Below are positions 1-13,432 of a stretch of DNA of 64,000 bases, in pieces. The notes under the pieces are model-generated. The model made no database searches. It saw only the letters and a list, made by a program, of their open reading frames with translations, and was not told where the DNA came from. The stretch's first letter is position 1; each line of letters opens with the position of its first letter. The stretch is taken from NCBI GenBank assembly GCA_021234155.1, contig JAJEKV010000676.1, positions 55,998-119,997 of the forward strand. Direction: 5' to 3'. This stretch comes from Isoetes taiwanensis (lineage: Eukaryota > Streptophyta > Lycopodiopsida > Isoetales > Isoetaceae). The position numbers were made by a program, and so were the translations under genes.

Positions 1-75
1 AGTTCGAGGAGAAACCAGCAGGAACCACAACGAGAAATACATGCAAATATAAAAAGGGACTCAGAAAAGTCCTTC

Positions 76-295
76 ACACAAAAATTTGGAGTATGGAGGC
101 AAAACCCCGCGGAGAGAGTATAAGCAAAGGGAGAGATGTTGCTTTCGAAGGGCATTTTGGATGCTTAGAATGCAAAATGGGGACTCAAGAATGTCCTCCG
201 CACAACAATTTGGGGCATGGGCCGAAACCCGGTGGGAGAGTGTAGACAAGATAGAAGTGTTGCTTTCGAAGGGCATTTTGGATGCTCATAGATCA
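76..295. repeat. Two-copy tandem repeat, unit about 123 bp
   Basis: A unit beginning with an AATTTGG-GTATGG block and ending in the shared string TTGCTTTCGAAGGGCATTTT occurs at about 76-198 and again at about 199-295. The copies differ by scattered substitutions and small indels. Reading frames on both strands here only follow the repeat. It may continue beyond the left edge of the window. I do not recognise the family. Confidence 0.75.
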
Positions 296-319
296 ACAAC
301 CACATAGATCTGAAGTCAG

Positions 320-3300
320 CTCAAGAGAACAAGATGTAAACATACGGATAATGTGGAAACATTCAAGATGAAAGATGATGTGCTAAAGGGTTAGGAGTTC
401 AAAGCCCTTAGTTGTGTACAATGATATTATGATACATTATATTTCAGCAAATCTTGTATAGCTAGACACTAGTACATTATCATTGACTGTTTAATGAGGC
501 TTCAACAAATAAGCCACGAAGATCATGTTACAAATATTATAGAAACAAGCAGTCTAGTGATTGAGGATTTGATATGGTCTTGTGTCATTTCCCAACCAAT
601 GAGTGTGATTCCACAATGAAATACTTGTGATGCTAAAATAATGGACCAAGCATTCTGAAATACACTCAAGCCTATACAGGTGGGTGGAACCATGTGGATG
701 AGGATGCCCAAGCCTTGCAATATCCAAGAAAACACATGTAAGCAGTGAGAAGAGAATTAGACCATTTTACCTTTAGAGTACACCCAGTGCATGCCGACTT
801 ACAATTAAATACTACATACTAGCTTTAACATCATTTACGATCCTTTTATGGACTTTATGCATATAAATATGTTCAACGAAGAAGCTAGAGACAAGTACAC
901 CCAAAAGAGATAGTTCATATGAAAATTACAAAGTATGTGGATTGAATAGAGTAAGTTCATTAATGAGGTTTCCAACGTTAGCCCGAGAGCGTTGGGCACT
1001 ATTACTAGTATCTTGGTGTTGGCTACTAGGCTAATCCATCTGTTTTCTCAAGTCCACTCTTTCTTAGGTTTGGCTAATTGTTGTCCTAGTGGGTTATGCG
1101 GAGGTGGAGGTTTGGCTATCCAATCTAGAAACTCACTTAGTCGGCAAAAAATTGGGCTAAAATTTTCTTGTTTTGGGCAATATTTTCCATTTACTTTAGC
1201 CATTTTTCTTGGCAAAATGCTACAAAATAGCCATTTGGCTAACCTTAGGTATTATTTTAATGTACATTTAAATGTAAATATAAATGTGATGTGATATTCA
1301 AGGCATATTCTAATGGTCTTACCTTTTGGAACTTAGGCATGTTCTAATGGTCTTATATTGCAAGGAGAGAAATACACTTAGAATTGTTTGTTTGCACATG
1401 TTGCCATCACATGTTGGAACTAAACTTCTTGAATGCATTGTTAATGAACTCAAGATAGAATTTTGGACTAACTTAAGATCAGACACCGGATCTAACTAAA
1501 CTTGTGGTAATGAACTACGGACTTCTTAAAATTAGCAAGGAGGGATATACAATTAGAATTATTTGTTTGCACATATTGCTATCACATATATCATATTGGC
1601 ATCCACATTGCACCATGTTGGACTACATGCTATCTGAGAAGGCAACATAGTTTGCATCACAAGATACACCATGTTGCCATCACATCCACTGCATCGACAC
1701 CACACTTGGAATGAAGTAAAAAAAAAATACTTAGAAAAGTTGGTATACTTAGAAAGAATGGAATTACAATTATTAAGTCATCGGACAAGACAAGCTGTTA
1801 AGTTATCAAGTATTTTTGCCTCATCGGTGAGGATCTATCTCGAGGGTGGTTCCCTTGCCCATAGCGTTTTCTTTGCTCTAATGGAACTCGATGGCGAGAG
1901 ATGCATTGTGGAGAACACTAAACCCTTTGGATCATTTACGATAACTCATATCCTCACAGTTGATTTAGGCCCTTACGATAGTAGATAGCTTCCACAACAC
2001 TCTCATCGACAAAGGTACCATTGATATTTTAATTTTTATTAATAGTATGTAAATAAATACATTTATTCATGGCTCCATAGTAGCGGATAGCCTAAAACAT
2101 TCAAACACAAGATCTCCCAAGGGTGGAGATAAAGGTAAAACACACCATTGGACAATCCATCTCAAAGTGGCGATTGATTTACTGCGGATGATAGTCCTTT
2201 AAGTTCCACCTGGGGAATGCAAACAGACCACGAACAATGGAGTGGAGGCTTCATCCCTCGCATTAACTTCGACCCCTATTCTATCTATATCTGTGATTAC
2301 TCTTTGGAAGAAGGATTACTCTTTTCCAATTTCTTGTACTTAAGAGTACACATTCTCACCATCTTCCTTGGAATCTGGATACAAGAGCCTCCCCCAGCGG
2401 GGTGGTCCACATTCACTCAGCTTGTCCATGACATTTGCTTGAGTTTAAATGCTGACTGCGCTCTACCCGCCATTAGGGGCAGCTATAAAGACATATGATC
2501 CTCCCGTACCATCCCTTATTGAATCCTTACCTGCTTTGCAGATTGTTTTCTTGATGCGGATCTTTGAAGCCCACCCCTCCTTCCAATTTGGGATGGAAGA
2601 GGGACAACATGAAAGAGGCAAAAATCTTTCGAAAATCACAAGTAAACATCCGAAACAATTGTGGCTAAACTTGAGCAAATTTGCACAACACATACATCCA
2701 AAGCCCTCAACTACAACAAAACACATTCGGCTAAAGTCTACTATTCCTGGCGGCCTCCTTTGCACACCCTTAAGTCACGGGAGAATTTCATCTGAAGGGG
2801 CCTTCTCAAGAACAAGAAGACTAAATAACTCTCAAGTCTACTCAACTCCAAGCCGGTCCACTACAATAGCGATTACATTAGGCTGCGGCTAAATATGCCA
2901 ATGCACTCTTCTCCTTTGTGCCCGCACATGTAGTAGATTACACTCATGATAAACCCAGAATCTGAATCAAGTGTAGCAAAGAATCTCAAATAGTAACACT
3001 GCACAAAATCTAGGCTCTTGCTTGCCCCAACTTTATCCAAATGCATTTACAGATGAACTAAGAAAAGATTCTATAACTTCATGTTGAAAATGGAAGAAAA
3101 CACAACCAACTATGACTGCTCAAATACCTTTCCAGAATGAAGCAACGAGAACCAATATCTTGACATTTAATGCCCAAGAAGCTACAGTGAGTGCAGTATC
3201 CTTGACTGCAATGAGTGCAGTCACATAGAAAGCTACAATGAGTGCAGCCTAACACCTGAGCCCGAGAAAGAAAGCATGCAACATATCCATCCCGAATCGA

Positions 3301-5790
3301 GGTGATCTTTGGCCAAGTATACACATCAAGAAGGGAATAGAGCATACGAGAAAGATTGCTACTTCCGAGCAAAAAGATAGAAGCGGCGAAGGCCTATTGA
3401 TGCCCAAATAGCTTCTTGTCTTATGGTTAAGTCCGCGTAAGAAAGGGCGGGCGATGATTCTATCTATAAACCTTGCATTGAAGGGCTCTTTAGAGCTAAG
3501 GCGAGCTCTGGAAAATCCCTCTATTACAGGCCAAGATCGTTGAGGCTAAGCACCCTTCTTTGATGCATGAGCCAGCGAAGCGCCAGAAGCTAGTGATCCG
3601 CCGACCACTCTTCCGGAAAACAGAGCAATATTAGTTTGCAAGAGAGATGACCTTTTTTGCCGCCCTAACCTTAAAACCTAGCGCCATGAGTCCTTGTTGG
3701 TATGCTTTCATTAAGCGAGGTCAAAAAAATTTTGCTTTAGTGCACACAAGTAACCATAATTTTGAGTTGCATCGGCCACTACAAAATTATCTCCAACTCG
3801 AGTGCATCGGCTAAATCATTGGCATTGGTAGAATAAAGAGGCGGATCGGACTTGTATACTTACGCATTATGCCAGATAGATAGCAGTTGATGGATCAACT
3901 ATGATGAGCTTCCATTTGTCAACATAAACCCTCTTCTCACATTCATCGAGAGAGCCTCAAAGACAATAAAACGAGAAATAAGGCGGTTCTCTCACATGCG
4001 GTGAGTGGAGCAGCCCTTAATAAATCCATGGGCCGAGTGGAGTTGCTTGGTATTTGATATGGACTCGGCTCCCCGGCTCTTTCTTACATCTATGTCTTTA
4101 GGCTTCACTCGAAATATCTCCTTATCTTCTCTTGCCCTTTTACTTCTTGCCACTCCTTCAAGCCACAAGTGAATCTGGTCTGCAAGTAAATACTTTCACT
4201 ACCTCATATGTGTTGTCCAACTTTAGACCTTCATGCTTGATTTGTGGGGACTTCTTAGCCACCTTCTTCCGCATCCTTGCCATCATGTTCACCCTTTCCA
4301 TGATTGGAACCAAAGAAATTTTTACATCATCTCACTTTATGCTTGTTATATAGGTCGCTGCAATCTCACGGAACTAGAATCTCTTCGCTTTGATGGTTTA
4401 ATCAAGCTGCTTGCACAAAAGTCTCATCCACACCGATGCAATTAGAAGCGAGAAAGAATTTCATCTTTATCATCAGCGTGATGACAATGCAGATTTTTCA
4501 CAATAAAAGCAAACTTGCACCTACCTCTTGCTACTTTGTTATTTTCCGTCTTTAGCTAATTTCAGCTCTTTCAATGGAAACATTTTATGGCAAATGTGCT
4601 TCATATTATCAATTTTGCCTTGGCATTTTTTCGATAGCCAATCTAAAAGCTTCTTTCTAGTAAAATAACGATCAAATTAAATATGATGCTCATGAGATTG
4701 CAACTTTACCATAAGATGAGTCACGGCATAAAAAGCAAGACCTTCTTCTTTCAACCTTATCATAGATAGAAACGTAAGCAATATCTAGATGCAGATTCAC
4801 ACAAAGTCCATAATTTGCTCCAAATTTATTTATTCCGAGATGGAATGATCATCTAAGATAAATAAAAACAATATGGTCCATCGGGGAAATAGACATAGAG
4901 GGGCTACTTGACCTCAAGAGAACAATATGATGAACAACCCTAAGCTGAGAGAAATGACTAGAGCAATAGCACTAAAAAGGAGACAAGAGCAAGACAGATC
5001 ATCAAGAGGGCATGCGACTTCTTAATTGCATAAATCACGAAAAGAGCCATCATGGGAAACAACTATAAAACTTATGAAAATTGGGTGATGAAGAAATGAC
5101 TTGGAACTAGAGTGACGATAGGGAATTACTAAGAAAAGGGCGTCAAAAACATATGAGGAGCAACCAATACCAAGGGTGCAGCTAAAGGTGAAACAACGAC
5201 TGATGAGATTAGCTTAACCCAAAGGGGTAGAAGGCGAAAAAATAGCTAAGAAGATGAAAAACTAGCCATTGGAAACCTAGCAAGGAATAGTGGGAGGGAG
5301 ATGGAGGCATGAGGATACCAGATTAAAACAATGTGAACTATCCATGATTTAACAAAGAAGAAAGCCGAGACTAAGGAGCAAAATGGAATGTAAAGACAAA
5401 GCGGACTAAGGAGCAAAATGGAATGCGAAAAAGACAAAGCGGACATGAGCGCAAAACACACAACAAACTATAACCCACCGGAAAAGAGCAATGAACAACA
5501 AAACATAAGAATCAATGTACCAACAAACTAGAGCGAAAACCATAGTGACGAAACACTAAAGACTAAATTCAATGTAAATCATATATGTATAATGGTCCCA
5601 AAGCGAACTCTCAAGCATAGCAAACATTCTTGAGACTAATGAAGCAATATAGAGGACTAGACATAACTATAGAGACTGGAACAACGAATCCCAAGAAGTG
5701 AAATAGAATTATCTAGCACATGTGAAAAGGCGACATCAAGGGACTAAAAAACTTGGCGAACACCCCAAAACCATTTAACGACTAAACCGA
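320..5790. other. Long stretch with no recognisable gene
   Basis: Reading frames are all short (longest 147 codons at 2449-2892) and show no family motif, so I call none. Small local duplications are visible: a block beginning CAAGGAG at about 1362 recurs at about 1537 (unit ~175 bp), GAGTGCAG occurs three times in 3186-3258, and an AGGAGCAAAATGGAATG block occurs twice at 5371-5430. The part at about 3340-3680 is more GC-balanced than its surroundings and reads a little like plant mitochondrial spacer DNA. That is an impression only. Confidence 0.5.
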
Positions 5791-5878
5791 GAACTAGATA
5801 GAACATACAGGGAAAAATGAATTGAGGGAAGAGAGGGGCATAGAATCTTGTTGCGAACACAGGAGGAACAAACTCACA

Positions 5879-6030
5879 ATTGGACCTTGAGGCTCATTCC
5901 TGCGTCTTGGTCCGAGGTACATGACTCGATCCACGTCTTCTTCTACTTGAGGTGCTAATGTAGCATTTGGATCCGCTGGGCCGTGCGTGGGTTGATGGAA
6001 GGTGTTAGACCATTGAAATGGTTCTTGCAA
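5879..6030 (-). CDS. Possible minus-strand exon, unknown product
   Basis: On the minus strand an open stretch from about 6030 to 5879 encodes roughly 50 residues with protein-like composition (Pro/Asp/Glu-rich, including the string QVEEDVDRVMYLG). It ends at a good splice-donor candidate, GPI followed by GTGAGT. I recognise no family, and upstream or downstream exons could not be joined. It could be an exon of a decayed gene, part of an old retroelement, or chance. The donor site is the only feature that lifts it above the background of random frames. Confidence 0.25.
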
Positions 6031-6659
6031 CCTGTCTTAGAGCTATGTTTTGTACAACAATTTTACGTTAGAAAGAAATTTCTCCACTACATCCGATCTT
6101 CTTCTAAGAAGTACTTAAAGCCTGAGAAAATTCCATTTTCAATGGCTTTTAAGGATGACATTAGGGTACTTTTTCTTACGCTTGGACTCCTTAGGATTTT
6201 TGAGAGGAAGTTGTTCATCATGTTCTCTGAAGCAAATTAATGCGGAATATATTTAAGGCATTAAATCCCTCTTGTGGGCTCTGTCCTTAGTTGTGGTGTA
6301 CTTCTTCCTGTAAGAAGCTTTGTCCATCCTTCAAGTAGAACTTGATGTGATGTTGAAAAGTGAGATCATTCAACTTGTTCTCGAAACCTTGTTCTCTCAA
6401 TGCGAGCGTTGAGAGAAAACAAACTCTCTAAAATCAGTGGTCTCTTTAAGAAGCTCAATCATTGGAATGGGAGTGTAAGAATCTTCAATAATTGAACTAA
6501 AGTAGGAAGAGAAAATGACTTCTTCCTTCTAAGGTGCAGAGAAAATCTGTTGAGCATTTGGTCCAATCATCATGAGTGTGGCACCTACAAGTAAGAATCG
6601 AGCACACTTTTCATCAGCCAATACTTACCGGGAGCTGGAAGTCATCATGAGGGAAATTC

Positions 6660-7690
6660 ATCCGGCAAGGTGCACATATGGTTGGCTGGAAACATTTGAC
6701 TCTTCCTAGGAAAAGGGTTGGGATGTAAAGATTTGTTTCTCCAGGCTCAGTTTTGGCAAAAAACTGGTTTGGAGATCTTTAGACTCAACATCAAAATATC
6801 CTGCTCTTCTCCTCACTAAATATTGGATTGGGAAAAGTTCTTTAGTGGGAAGCCCATCTACCCCTCATCATTTTACGATTCAAAGATTCTATCAGCTTAA
6901 TCCAAGTCCAGGCACATCTACTATTAATGAGAAGAATAATCCAAGCATGGAATAGAATAATCAGATGCTTTAAGGCACACCCAATTGAATATGTTTCAGA
7001 AGATTTTAATTTTTTCTGGCACGAGGGATTGGTCAATGAAGATGATGGATGTTTAGCTCTCAAGCATCCAATGAAGTATAAAGAGTGGAAGGTTAAGGGT
7101 TTATGCACAATTGGAAGTATGGCTAATGGTGAAGGTTGGAAGACATGGCTGGAAATTTTCAATCTAGTGCAAGACTCCATCTCTAATCGAAATATATATA
7201 TAAGGCTGAACTTCGACATCACAAGGAACAAGCACAAATAAAGAACAGAATTGGGCCATGGAAGGTAAAGGATATAGTGGCCAAGGTTTACTCCATGTTC
7301 TTTGTGTGATCAAGGTACTAAAGTTTCCAACCAATGGGACTGCCCAGAATTGGAAGCCATTAGGGTTATAAGGAAAGGGTGGAAATTGCAATGTGCAAAG
7401 GTCATTCTCTTTAGATGGCTTCTTCCTGAATAGAAGTCGAAGTCCAATGCCTATAGGGAAAAATACAACAATCGTGTATGAGAGACAGATGTCCCTTTAG
7501 GTTGTGGCCAAGCTGAGTCTTTTAGCCACATCTTTATTTGTCCTTGGCTGACCCCTTTTTGGAATTGGATAGGCACTCACATAGGTTCTACTCAGCTCTT
7601 GAACATGAGCTATTTGATTTTCTTGCAAATGCTTCCCCTTTATGGATACAATTAAAACATTATGTTTGTGGGTAGTTTGGAAGCACAGGG
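6660..7690 (+). pseudogene. 3' part of an L1-type LINE (zf-RVT region)
   Basis: Read across three frames, this stretch encodes the post-RT part of a plant L1-type LINE polyprotein. At 6690-6800 there are remnants of the block that follows the reverse transcriptase (a W-x-x-L-x-x-P-x-K-like start, then a KDLFLQAQ-like string). At 6927-7240 is an uninterrupted 104-codon stretch. At about 7475-7580 lies a zinc-binding zf-RVT-like block (GCGQAESFSHIFICPW followed by FWNW). No RT domain precedes it, so the element is 5'-truncated. Several frame breaks are present. It ends where the TGTAAA-type tail of the neighbouring minus-strand LINE begins, so the two are adjacent or one cut the other. Family-level call fairly safe; limits approximate. 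Confidence 0.6.
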
Positions 7691-7692
7691 AA

Positions 7693-7731
7693 TAATGTAA
7701 ATGTAAATGTAAAATGTAAATGTATTATTCT
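7693..7731 (-). repeat. Tandem TACATT-type 3' tail of the LINE
   Basis: On the plus strand the motif ATGTAA is repeated several times. Read on the minus strand it forms a tandem TTTACAT tail directly downstream of the LINE's 3' untranslated region. Simple-repeat tails in place of poly(A) are known from several LINE clades. Confidence 0.7.
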
Positions 7732-10450
7732 CTCGTGGGTTAGACCCCGTGTCCGAGGTCCAGGGCGGCCATGTTACATACAAAGCTATATAAAAATATA
7801 GATACATCAAACAAGGCCATTGGCCTCGAAGTTATCTACCAACTCATTCAGCTCCAATAACTCCTTGCGCAGTTTCCACCAATCATCTAGATACCGTGCA
7901 AGAACTACAGCATCTAAGTTTAGGAGATCATGTATACTAGATACCATAATTCCATGTTGGTCCCGCAAATAAGAGAACTCCACGCATTCTAAGAAAGCAT
8001 GTTGTTCGTCTTCCACAAGAGCTCTTCTACAACAAGAAGAGGCGAAGTTGTCTCGGAATATCATGAAAGCGACCCACTTCAATTTCCAACTTATGGCTAC
8101 TAAGTCTTGCTTCCGATATCAAATTTCTCTTTCTGGTGCTAAGGCTTGCATTTAAATACCCCTGTTCAGCATATACCAACATTGGATTGATCTCACGTTT
8201 GTAGAAGTCCATTTTCACTCCTGATTTTTCCCACAGTCTCTCGAGCATGTTATCATGTACTAAGCATCGAATTCCGGTTCGATTCGGCATATCATGAATG
8301 TCAATCCCCAATTGCTTGCCCACTCACAAACTTGCGATACCATCCTCAATGCTCTTATGGCGAGATTCTACTGGCGCTTGAGATGTTATTCTAGTATCAT
8401 TTAATTTCCTCACTCTGCCCAGGTAAGAAAGGGTTAAATAAAGTGATTCTCCTTCAAGAGGAAGGAAGCCAACTTCCGCTAAGAGCATTGCATATGGTGT
8501 TTGGGCTTTGACCCCCAATTCACTGAGAAGGAAACGTTTTTGAACATTCTCAACCTTGTCCCACATTTTCTTTGATAGGCGGGCCCCACACTTGGCACCC
8601 ATAGAGCAAAACTGGTTGCACCAATGTTTTAAACATCAGCTTCCTCAAACTCCACTTGTCCACATGGTTATTCCTGCATATGCTTATAGTACTGTAAAGT
8701 GCCCGCATGCCACCTACTATTCTTCTTTCTACCCCTACATTCCATTTGTATCCATCTGTCACCTCAATCCCCAAATACTTGTATAAAATGAGTTTGTTCC
8801 AAAGTCTCTCCTTCATACATCATATCTAAATTTTTCTCTTCTACCTATAACCATCACTTTGGTTTTTCCTTTGTTCACACGCATGCTCGTGGATATGCAA
8901 AATGAATCGAGAGGCGTTTAATTGTTCTTTGTAAACCTGATCTTTGTTTTAGATAGAAGAATAACCTCGTCTGCATATAGCGAGGAGTGTATAACATATC
9001 CCTGCAATTCTAACTCCCTGCACCTCCTTCCCGTTTTAGCCATGATTCTAGTTCATCAATAAAGAGGCCAAGAGAGTTGGAGACAATGGACACCCTTGTT
9101 TCACCCTATGTTGCGATCTACCTTCTACGGGTCCATTCATGGGAAATGATAACTCAACCAAGACCTTTTCATACAATCGGCTACACCATTCACAGATTCC
9201 CGGGGACTTGCGATTGCCTCCAACCTTTTGCTTAAGCTTCTCGAAACCACATCCAAAAGCTTTGGCAAAATCAACAAAGCAGCGATAACACATTACTTGC
9301 ACCTTTTGCTCCCTCTGCAATGACTCTAAAGGTCATAAGGTGGTCAATGGTTGAGAAATCCTTTCTAAACCCTGCTTGGCCTAATGCCCTTACCTCATGC
9401 TCCTCTGCCCATTGACTAATTTTCTTTTCAAGTATTGCACCAAAGAGTTTAGCCATGATACTACTGATCATTATAGTGCGGTAGTTTCTCACTGTATTAC
9501 GGTCACCTGCTTTGAAGATAGGCACAATGCGATTAACACACCATTGTTCTGGAAACCCATCTTGTAAGGACTGATTAAAGATTTCTGCTATTCTTTTGAA
9601 CATGTTGTCCCCTCCCCATTTCAGAAGCTCAACTGCTAGGCCATCCGAGTCTCTTGCTTTCCCATTAGCCATATGCTTAAGGCTTAGCTTTACATTATCA
9701 GCTGAAAAAATATTTTTTATGCTCTCCTCCACTGGTGCCATACCATCTGCATTTGGTACATGATACAATTCCTGTGCATACTCTAGTAGCTCATTCCTGG
9801 AAAAGTTTCCCTTTGGCACTCCTTTACACTTAAAACGTTTCTTAAATTTTTGAGTTATGTTGTAGCTCATTAATCATTTGTAGCCGCATATTTGCTTCCC
9901 ATGCTTTTTCTTTTTCCCCGCAAACTTTTTGAAGAGTTTTCTAGCCTCTTGTTGAGTGTGATCGTGATAAGAGCTTTTTCTGTCTTTGCTTGCATTCAAA
10001 GATCCCACCGCCGATTTACATGTCCACCACTATACCCATGGCTTTTTACCAAAACCCGTTCGACACGACTCATTATAGTGCGCATAAGCACATCGTTTTT
10101 TTTTTACGATCAGCGATGATTCGCCAGCCTCATATTCCCAAGTTTCAAAAAATATAATGACATCTAATTGCGGTGAATTATCTTGAATAGCCACCTTCTT
10201 CGGTTTGATAGCTTCGTTTACATTCCATACACCAACTCGAGGGTCTCGAGTCCCTAGTAGCCAATTCTTTCTCTTATAATGACCTTTCCATCTCTGATAT
10301 AGGCCTTTGTTCCACTTTCCTTCAATTTTCTTATCGCCACCAAAGGCGTCTTTCAATCTGCTGCTTTGCGGGTAAAGGTCATCATCAAACCATATATCTT
10401 TGTCTTTTCAAAGGCGCTCTATTGTAAATTACTGTTAGGGCTTGCACATC
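7693..10450 (-). pseudogene. Non-LTR retrotransposon (LINE) ORF2, minus strand, decayed
   Basis: A non-LTR retrotransposon polyprotein runs leftward. In protein order: an AP-endonuclease start (about 10260-10140; WNVN, then an ETW block), the RT fingers and palm (9870-9271 with NYRTIMISSIMAKLFG and GQAGFRKDFSTIDHL; 9320-9048 with FVDFAKAF and VKQGCPLSPTL), the catalytic box near 8955, the RT thumb (8816-8550; YKYLGIEV, LVQPVLLYGCQVWG), and a C-terminal zinc-like block (about 8030-7960; VEDEQHAFLEC). Two oddities suggest it is dead. Only about 130 residues separate the endonuclease start from the RT, so most of the endonuclease is deleted, and the catalytic box reads YADE rather than YADD. Frame breaks occur at several points. 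The 3' end carries a short tandem tail. Clade uncertain; the tail would suit an RTE-like or related element. Confidence 0.85.
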
Positions 10451-12886
10451 TCGAGGCGTACTATAATGGCTCTAGCTTTCCCTTCCTCTTTTTTTTCCTA
10501 TTCTTACGCAATTCCACAACTCTGGCTCATGCGGATGCATAACATCGAAGAAGCTTTCCACGATACGTTTACATTTTCTACTTCCTCACCTAGCCACGAT
10601 ATTTTTATATTTGATTTTTAAATGCTATGCTCTTGCAGCTTCTTCTTTTTGCTCTTTCGGTTAGCATGATAGTTATTTTGTTTTCAATTTTTTTTTAATA
10701 GCATCTCGTATCAAGGTCCGGCTCTTCACCATCATTCTCCTCTTGACTTCTTCGCTTCAGATTGCATCCTCCAGATTTTAATTCTTGGTGAGATGCCGAG
10801 GCTCTTTGTGGCAATCTCGGCTACTGTTTCTTTAATTGGCTCATTTTTCATTTCATTGGATTTCGTAAATTTTTTACTCTGATCTCCGAAGTTGCATTTT
10901 CAATTGGTTTATCTCCATTTTTAATTGTTTGTTTTACGATACAAGGCCCGCCTACACGTAATAGAAGACTTTCCGACCTCGAGAATCTTTCCCAAAGATT
11001 TCTTCGGGTTAAATCCTTCCGAGACATCATTTGCCCAAGCTTCCCCTTAGCAAAACCCTACTTGGCCCTCCAACGTTTTAGGAAGCGGCCGCGAAACCTA
11101 GCAGCTCATAAAACCCTAGAAACGGCTATGGCGCTATTAATCACCATCCTCCAGATCTGAATTTCCTCAAGACAACTCTTCAATTAGAGTTGGCGATGCA
11201 GCCTATGGCTCCAGATTGAGTAGGGGATGTAATTATGATAAAAGTTGGGATGCTCTGGGCTCCTTTCAAGGGTTCTATGCATTCTTTTCTTCTTATTTTA
11301 ATAACCTTTCATGATGTTGATAGAGTACCCGGTCAAGAAGCACCATGAAGGTGGCCATGTGAGGGAGGTTAGGAAGGCCGAAACCCATGTCTCACCAGGG
11401 AGGTTTTGAAAGCCCTCCTTTGGGTCAAAACTGAAACTATCATGATTGAAGCAGGTAATGATGGGCCGAAGACATTTGGCAGTTCAAACAAGAGCTTAAG
11501 CCGAGTATTTCGAGGAGAAACTTGGCAAGATTGTAGGGGCACGTGAATCATGGATCCTTCACATTACGGATGCCTCTGTATATGGGGCTACTGAACTTCG
11601 ATTATCTACTATTCAAATACATAGATCAAGCCTTTGCAATCATAACTCTTGATGGAGTTATAGGCGAATGAGGAAACGGCAATTAGAACTTTGAATCCTC
11701 TATCTCATTGACTTGCTCATAACTATAATTTTGTTTTTATTGTTTCCTAATCTCTCAAGCAAGTGTTTAAATTTAGCTGAATTTTCCTCCTCCGGAGAGT
11801 CAGGCCAATTTTCAAGTCATGGCCTCTATAATGAGTTTCACTGCGTTCTTTTGTATTACTATGTATTACATGTAATATAATACCCTTCCTGGATTCCTAC
11901 AAAAAAAACTAGCAAAAAGCACACGAGGAAAGGTTTTAGCAAGGTAAAATATTTGTTAAGCTTTATTCAAGCTTGGTGTCATTAGAGTGCAGTTAGTGGC
12001 TAATCCTTCCCCTTTGTATTTCATTCAAAGAAGCAATATTTCTTGGTTTTACTTTGCATAGTTAGATGACAGTATTTGCTTGGAGCTAAGTTTAATCTGA
12101 TTGAAGAAGTGGCATGATTAGACTTGTGGTTTTTATATTAGTTGTTTCGAATTAGTTGTTTTTATATTGTATGTGCTTCGGTTTGCAAGGCTGTGCTATG
12201 AAGGATTTTAAAGTTGTCATTAAAAGATTGTATTTGCGAATGTCTAGGGCTATTTTCTTATTTGGATCAGTTTTGTGCTGGTAAAACCTTTGCCTGAAGT
12301 TTGTTGTTTGGTTGGCTTAAATACTTCTTCATAGTTGGTATCTATGTTATCGAGTATATTGTGGTATGTTTGTGTTCCTTTTAGTTTGTACTTGATTGAA
12401 TGTCTGGAATTTTAGTTTTAGTTGTTCATTGAACAATGTCATTGCAAATATTACCAAAAGCATACTCATACTTATTGCACCATTTTTATTTTCTTAAGTC
12501 TTAACAGATTTTTAGATTGATACTTCCGATGTCAAATGCATAATACTAGTAATTTGGAGGTATTACCCCAGTAACCATGTTCACATAGGAAGCCATTGCA
12601 CAAGGTTTTCCTGCAGAAGCATTCTTCGCTACTATGAAATCAAAAGTGCATAAGGCCAATATCCAGGTCAAATCAAAAAAACATCTTACACATGGAAATC
12701 TTCTATAGTCTATTTGTATGTTGTATAGACAACATACTATACTATAGTCTATTGGGGGTATAGACATATGTCTGTAGTGGGGCATAGACATGCAAAAAAG
12801 ATTCAAAATAAATATCTTTGAAATATGGTCATGGGGGCTAACAATGTCATATCGTGAATATAAATAATTGTGCAAACTCCATCAAG
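10451..12886. other. No recognisable gene
   Basis: The first ~600 bases may be the upstream part (ORF1 region) of the minus-strand LINE, but no zinc knuckle or other ORF1 motif is clear. A 60-codon minus-strand frame at 10848-11030 is basic and unassigned. The rest is AT-rich without a coding signal. A short perfect hairpin (GTATGTTG and CAACATAC around TATAGA) lies near 12717-12738 in a run of TAGTCTAT-type repeats. Nothing else was seen. Confidence 0.5.
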
Positions 12887-13432
12887 GTGTTGTCGTGCAC
12901 GTTTTTTATACAATCACAATTATTATATGTACTTAATGTATTAATACGTATGCATACCTCTCATTTAAAAGTACTTTAAAATCGTTTTTTTGGAAATTAT
13001 AAAATACTTATTAAATACATAAAATGTGCGTTAAGTACTTCCTATAATTTTTAGAACTATTATTTCTTATATTTAGGTTGAAATAGTTGCAATAACAACT
13101 AGTATGAAGAACTTTAAGTTTTAAATAATGAACCAAGACTCTAGAAATTGCATTGATTGATATATTCTAGTTTGCAATCTACACCCACGATAAATAAATT
13201 TAAGTAATATTGCTCATTTGTTGCATCTGAAGCTATTAACCACCGACCTCAGATTTCTTTCCGGCATGAACGCAGAAGCCATCAAGTATTAAGGAGAAGG
13301 TGCCTCATGACAAAAGAAGGAGAAAGGTGGGTCTCAGATTCCATCTTCATTGCGATTAGGGCTAGGGTAAGAAGATAGAGGGGGAAACCGCAGAGGTTTT
13401 GGGTTTTATTTCTTGCAAATTGTTTTTTTTTT
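12887..13432. mobile_element. Left half of a ~0.9-kb element split by the 14-kb PLE composite
   Basis: This segment starts GTGTTGTC and is the reverse complement, with small indels, of about 35300-35923. Its missing right half is 27510-27840, which ends ACAACAAC and is the reverse complement of 34993-35290. Together the halves rebuild the uninterrupted copy at 34993-35923. The outer flanks carry a near-direct repeat (AACTCCAT, 12875-12882 and 27842-27849), compatible with an 8-10-bp target-site duplication of a hAT- or Mutator-like DNA transposon. The termini also begin TGTTGT and end ACAACA, so a solo LTR is the alternative. Both ends share ACTTAATGTATTAATA in inverted orientation, which favours a terminal-inverted-repeat element. 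No coding capacity was seen. Confidence 0.75.

Noticed and set aside
2449-2892. 147-codon plus-strand frame
   Set aside because: It overlaps a 100-codon frame on the other strand, and neither shows a motif or coding-like composition.
3340-3680. Nuclear insertion of mitochondrial DNA
   Set aside because: Only the base composition and texture suggest it; no mitochondrial gene is recognisable, so it is not reported as a feature.
8276-8290. tRNA B-box-like GGTTCGATTCGG
   Set aside because: It is within the LINE coding region and no cloverleaf or A box is present upstream.
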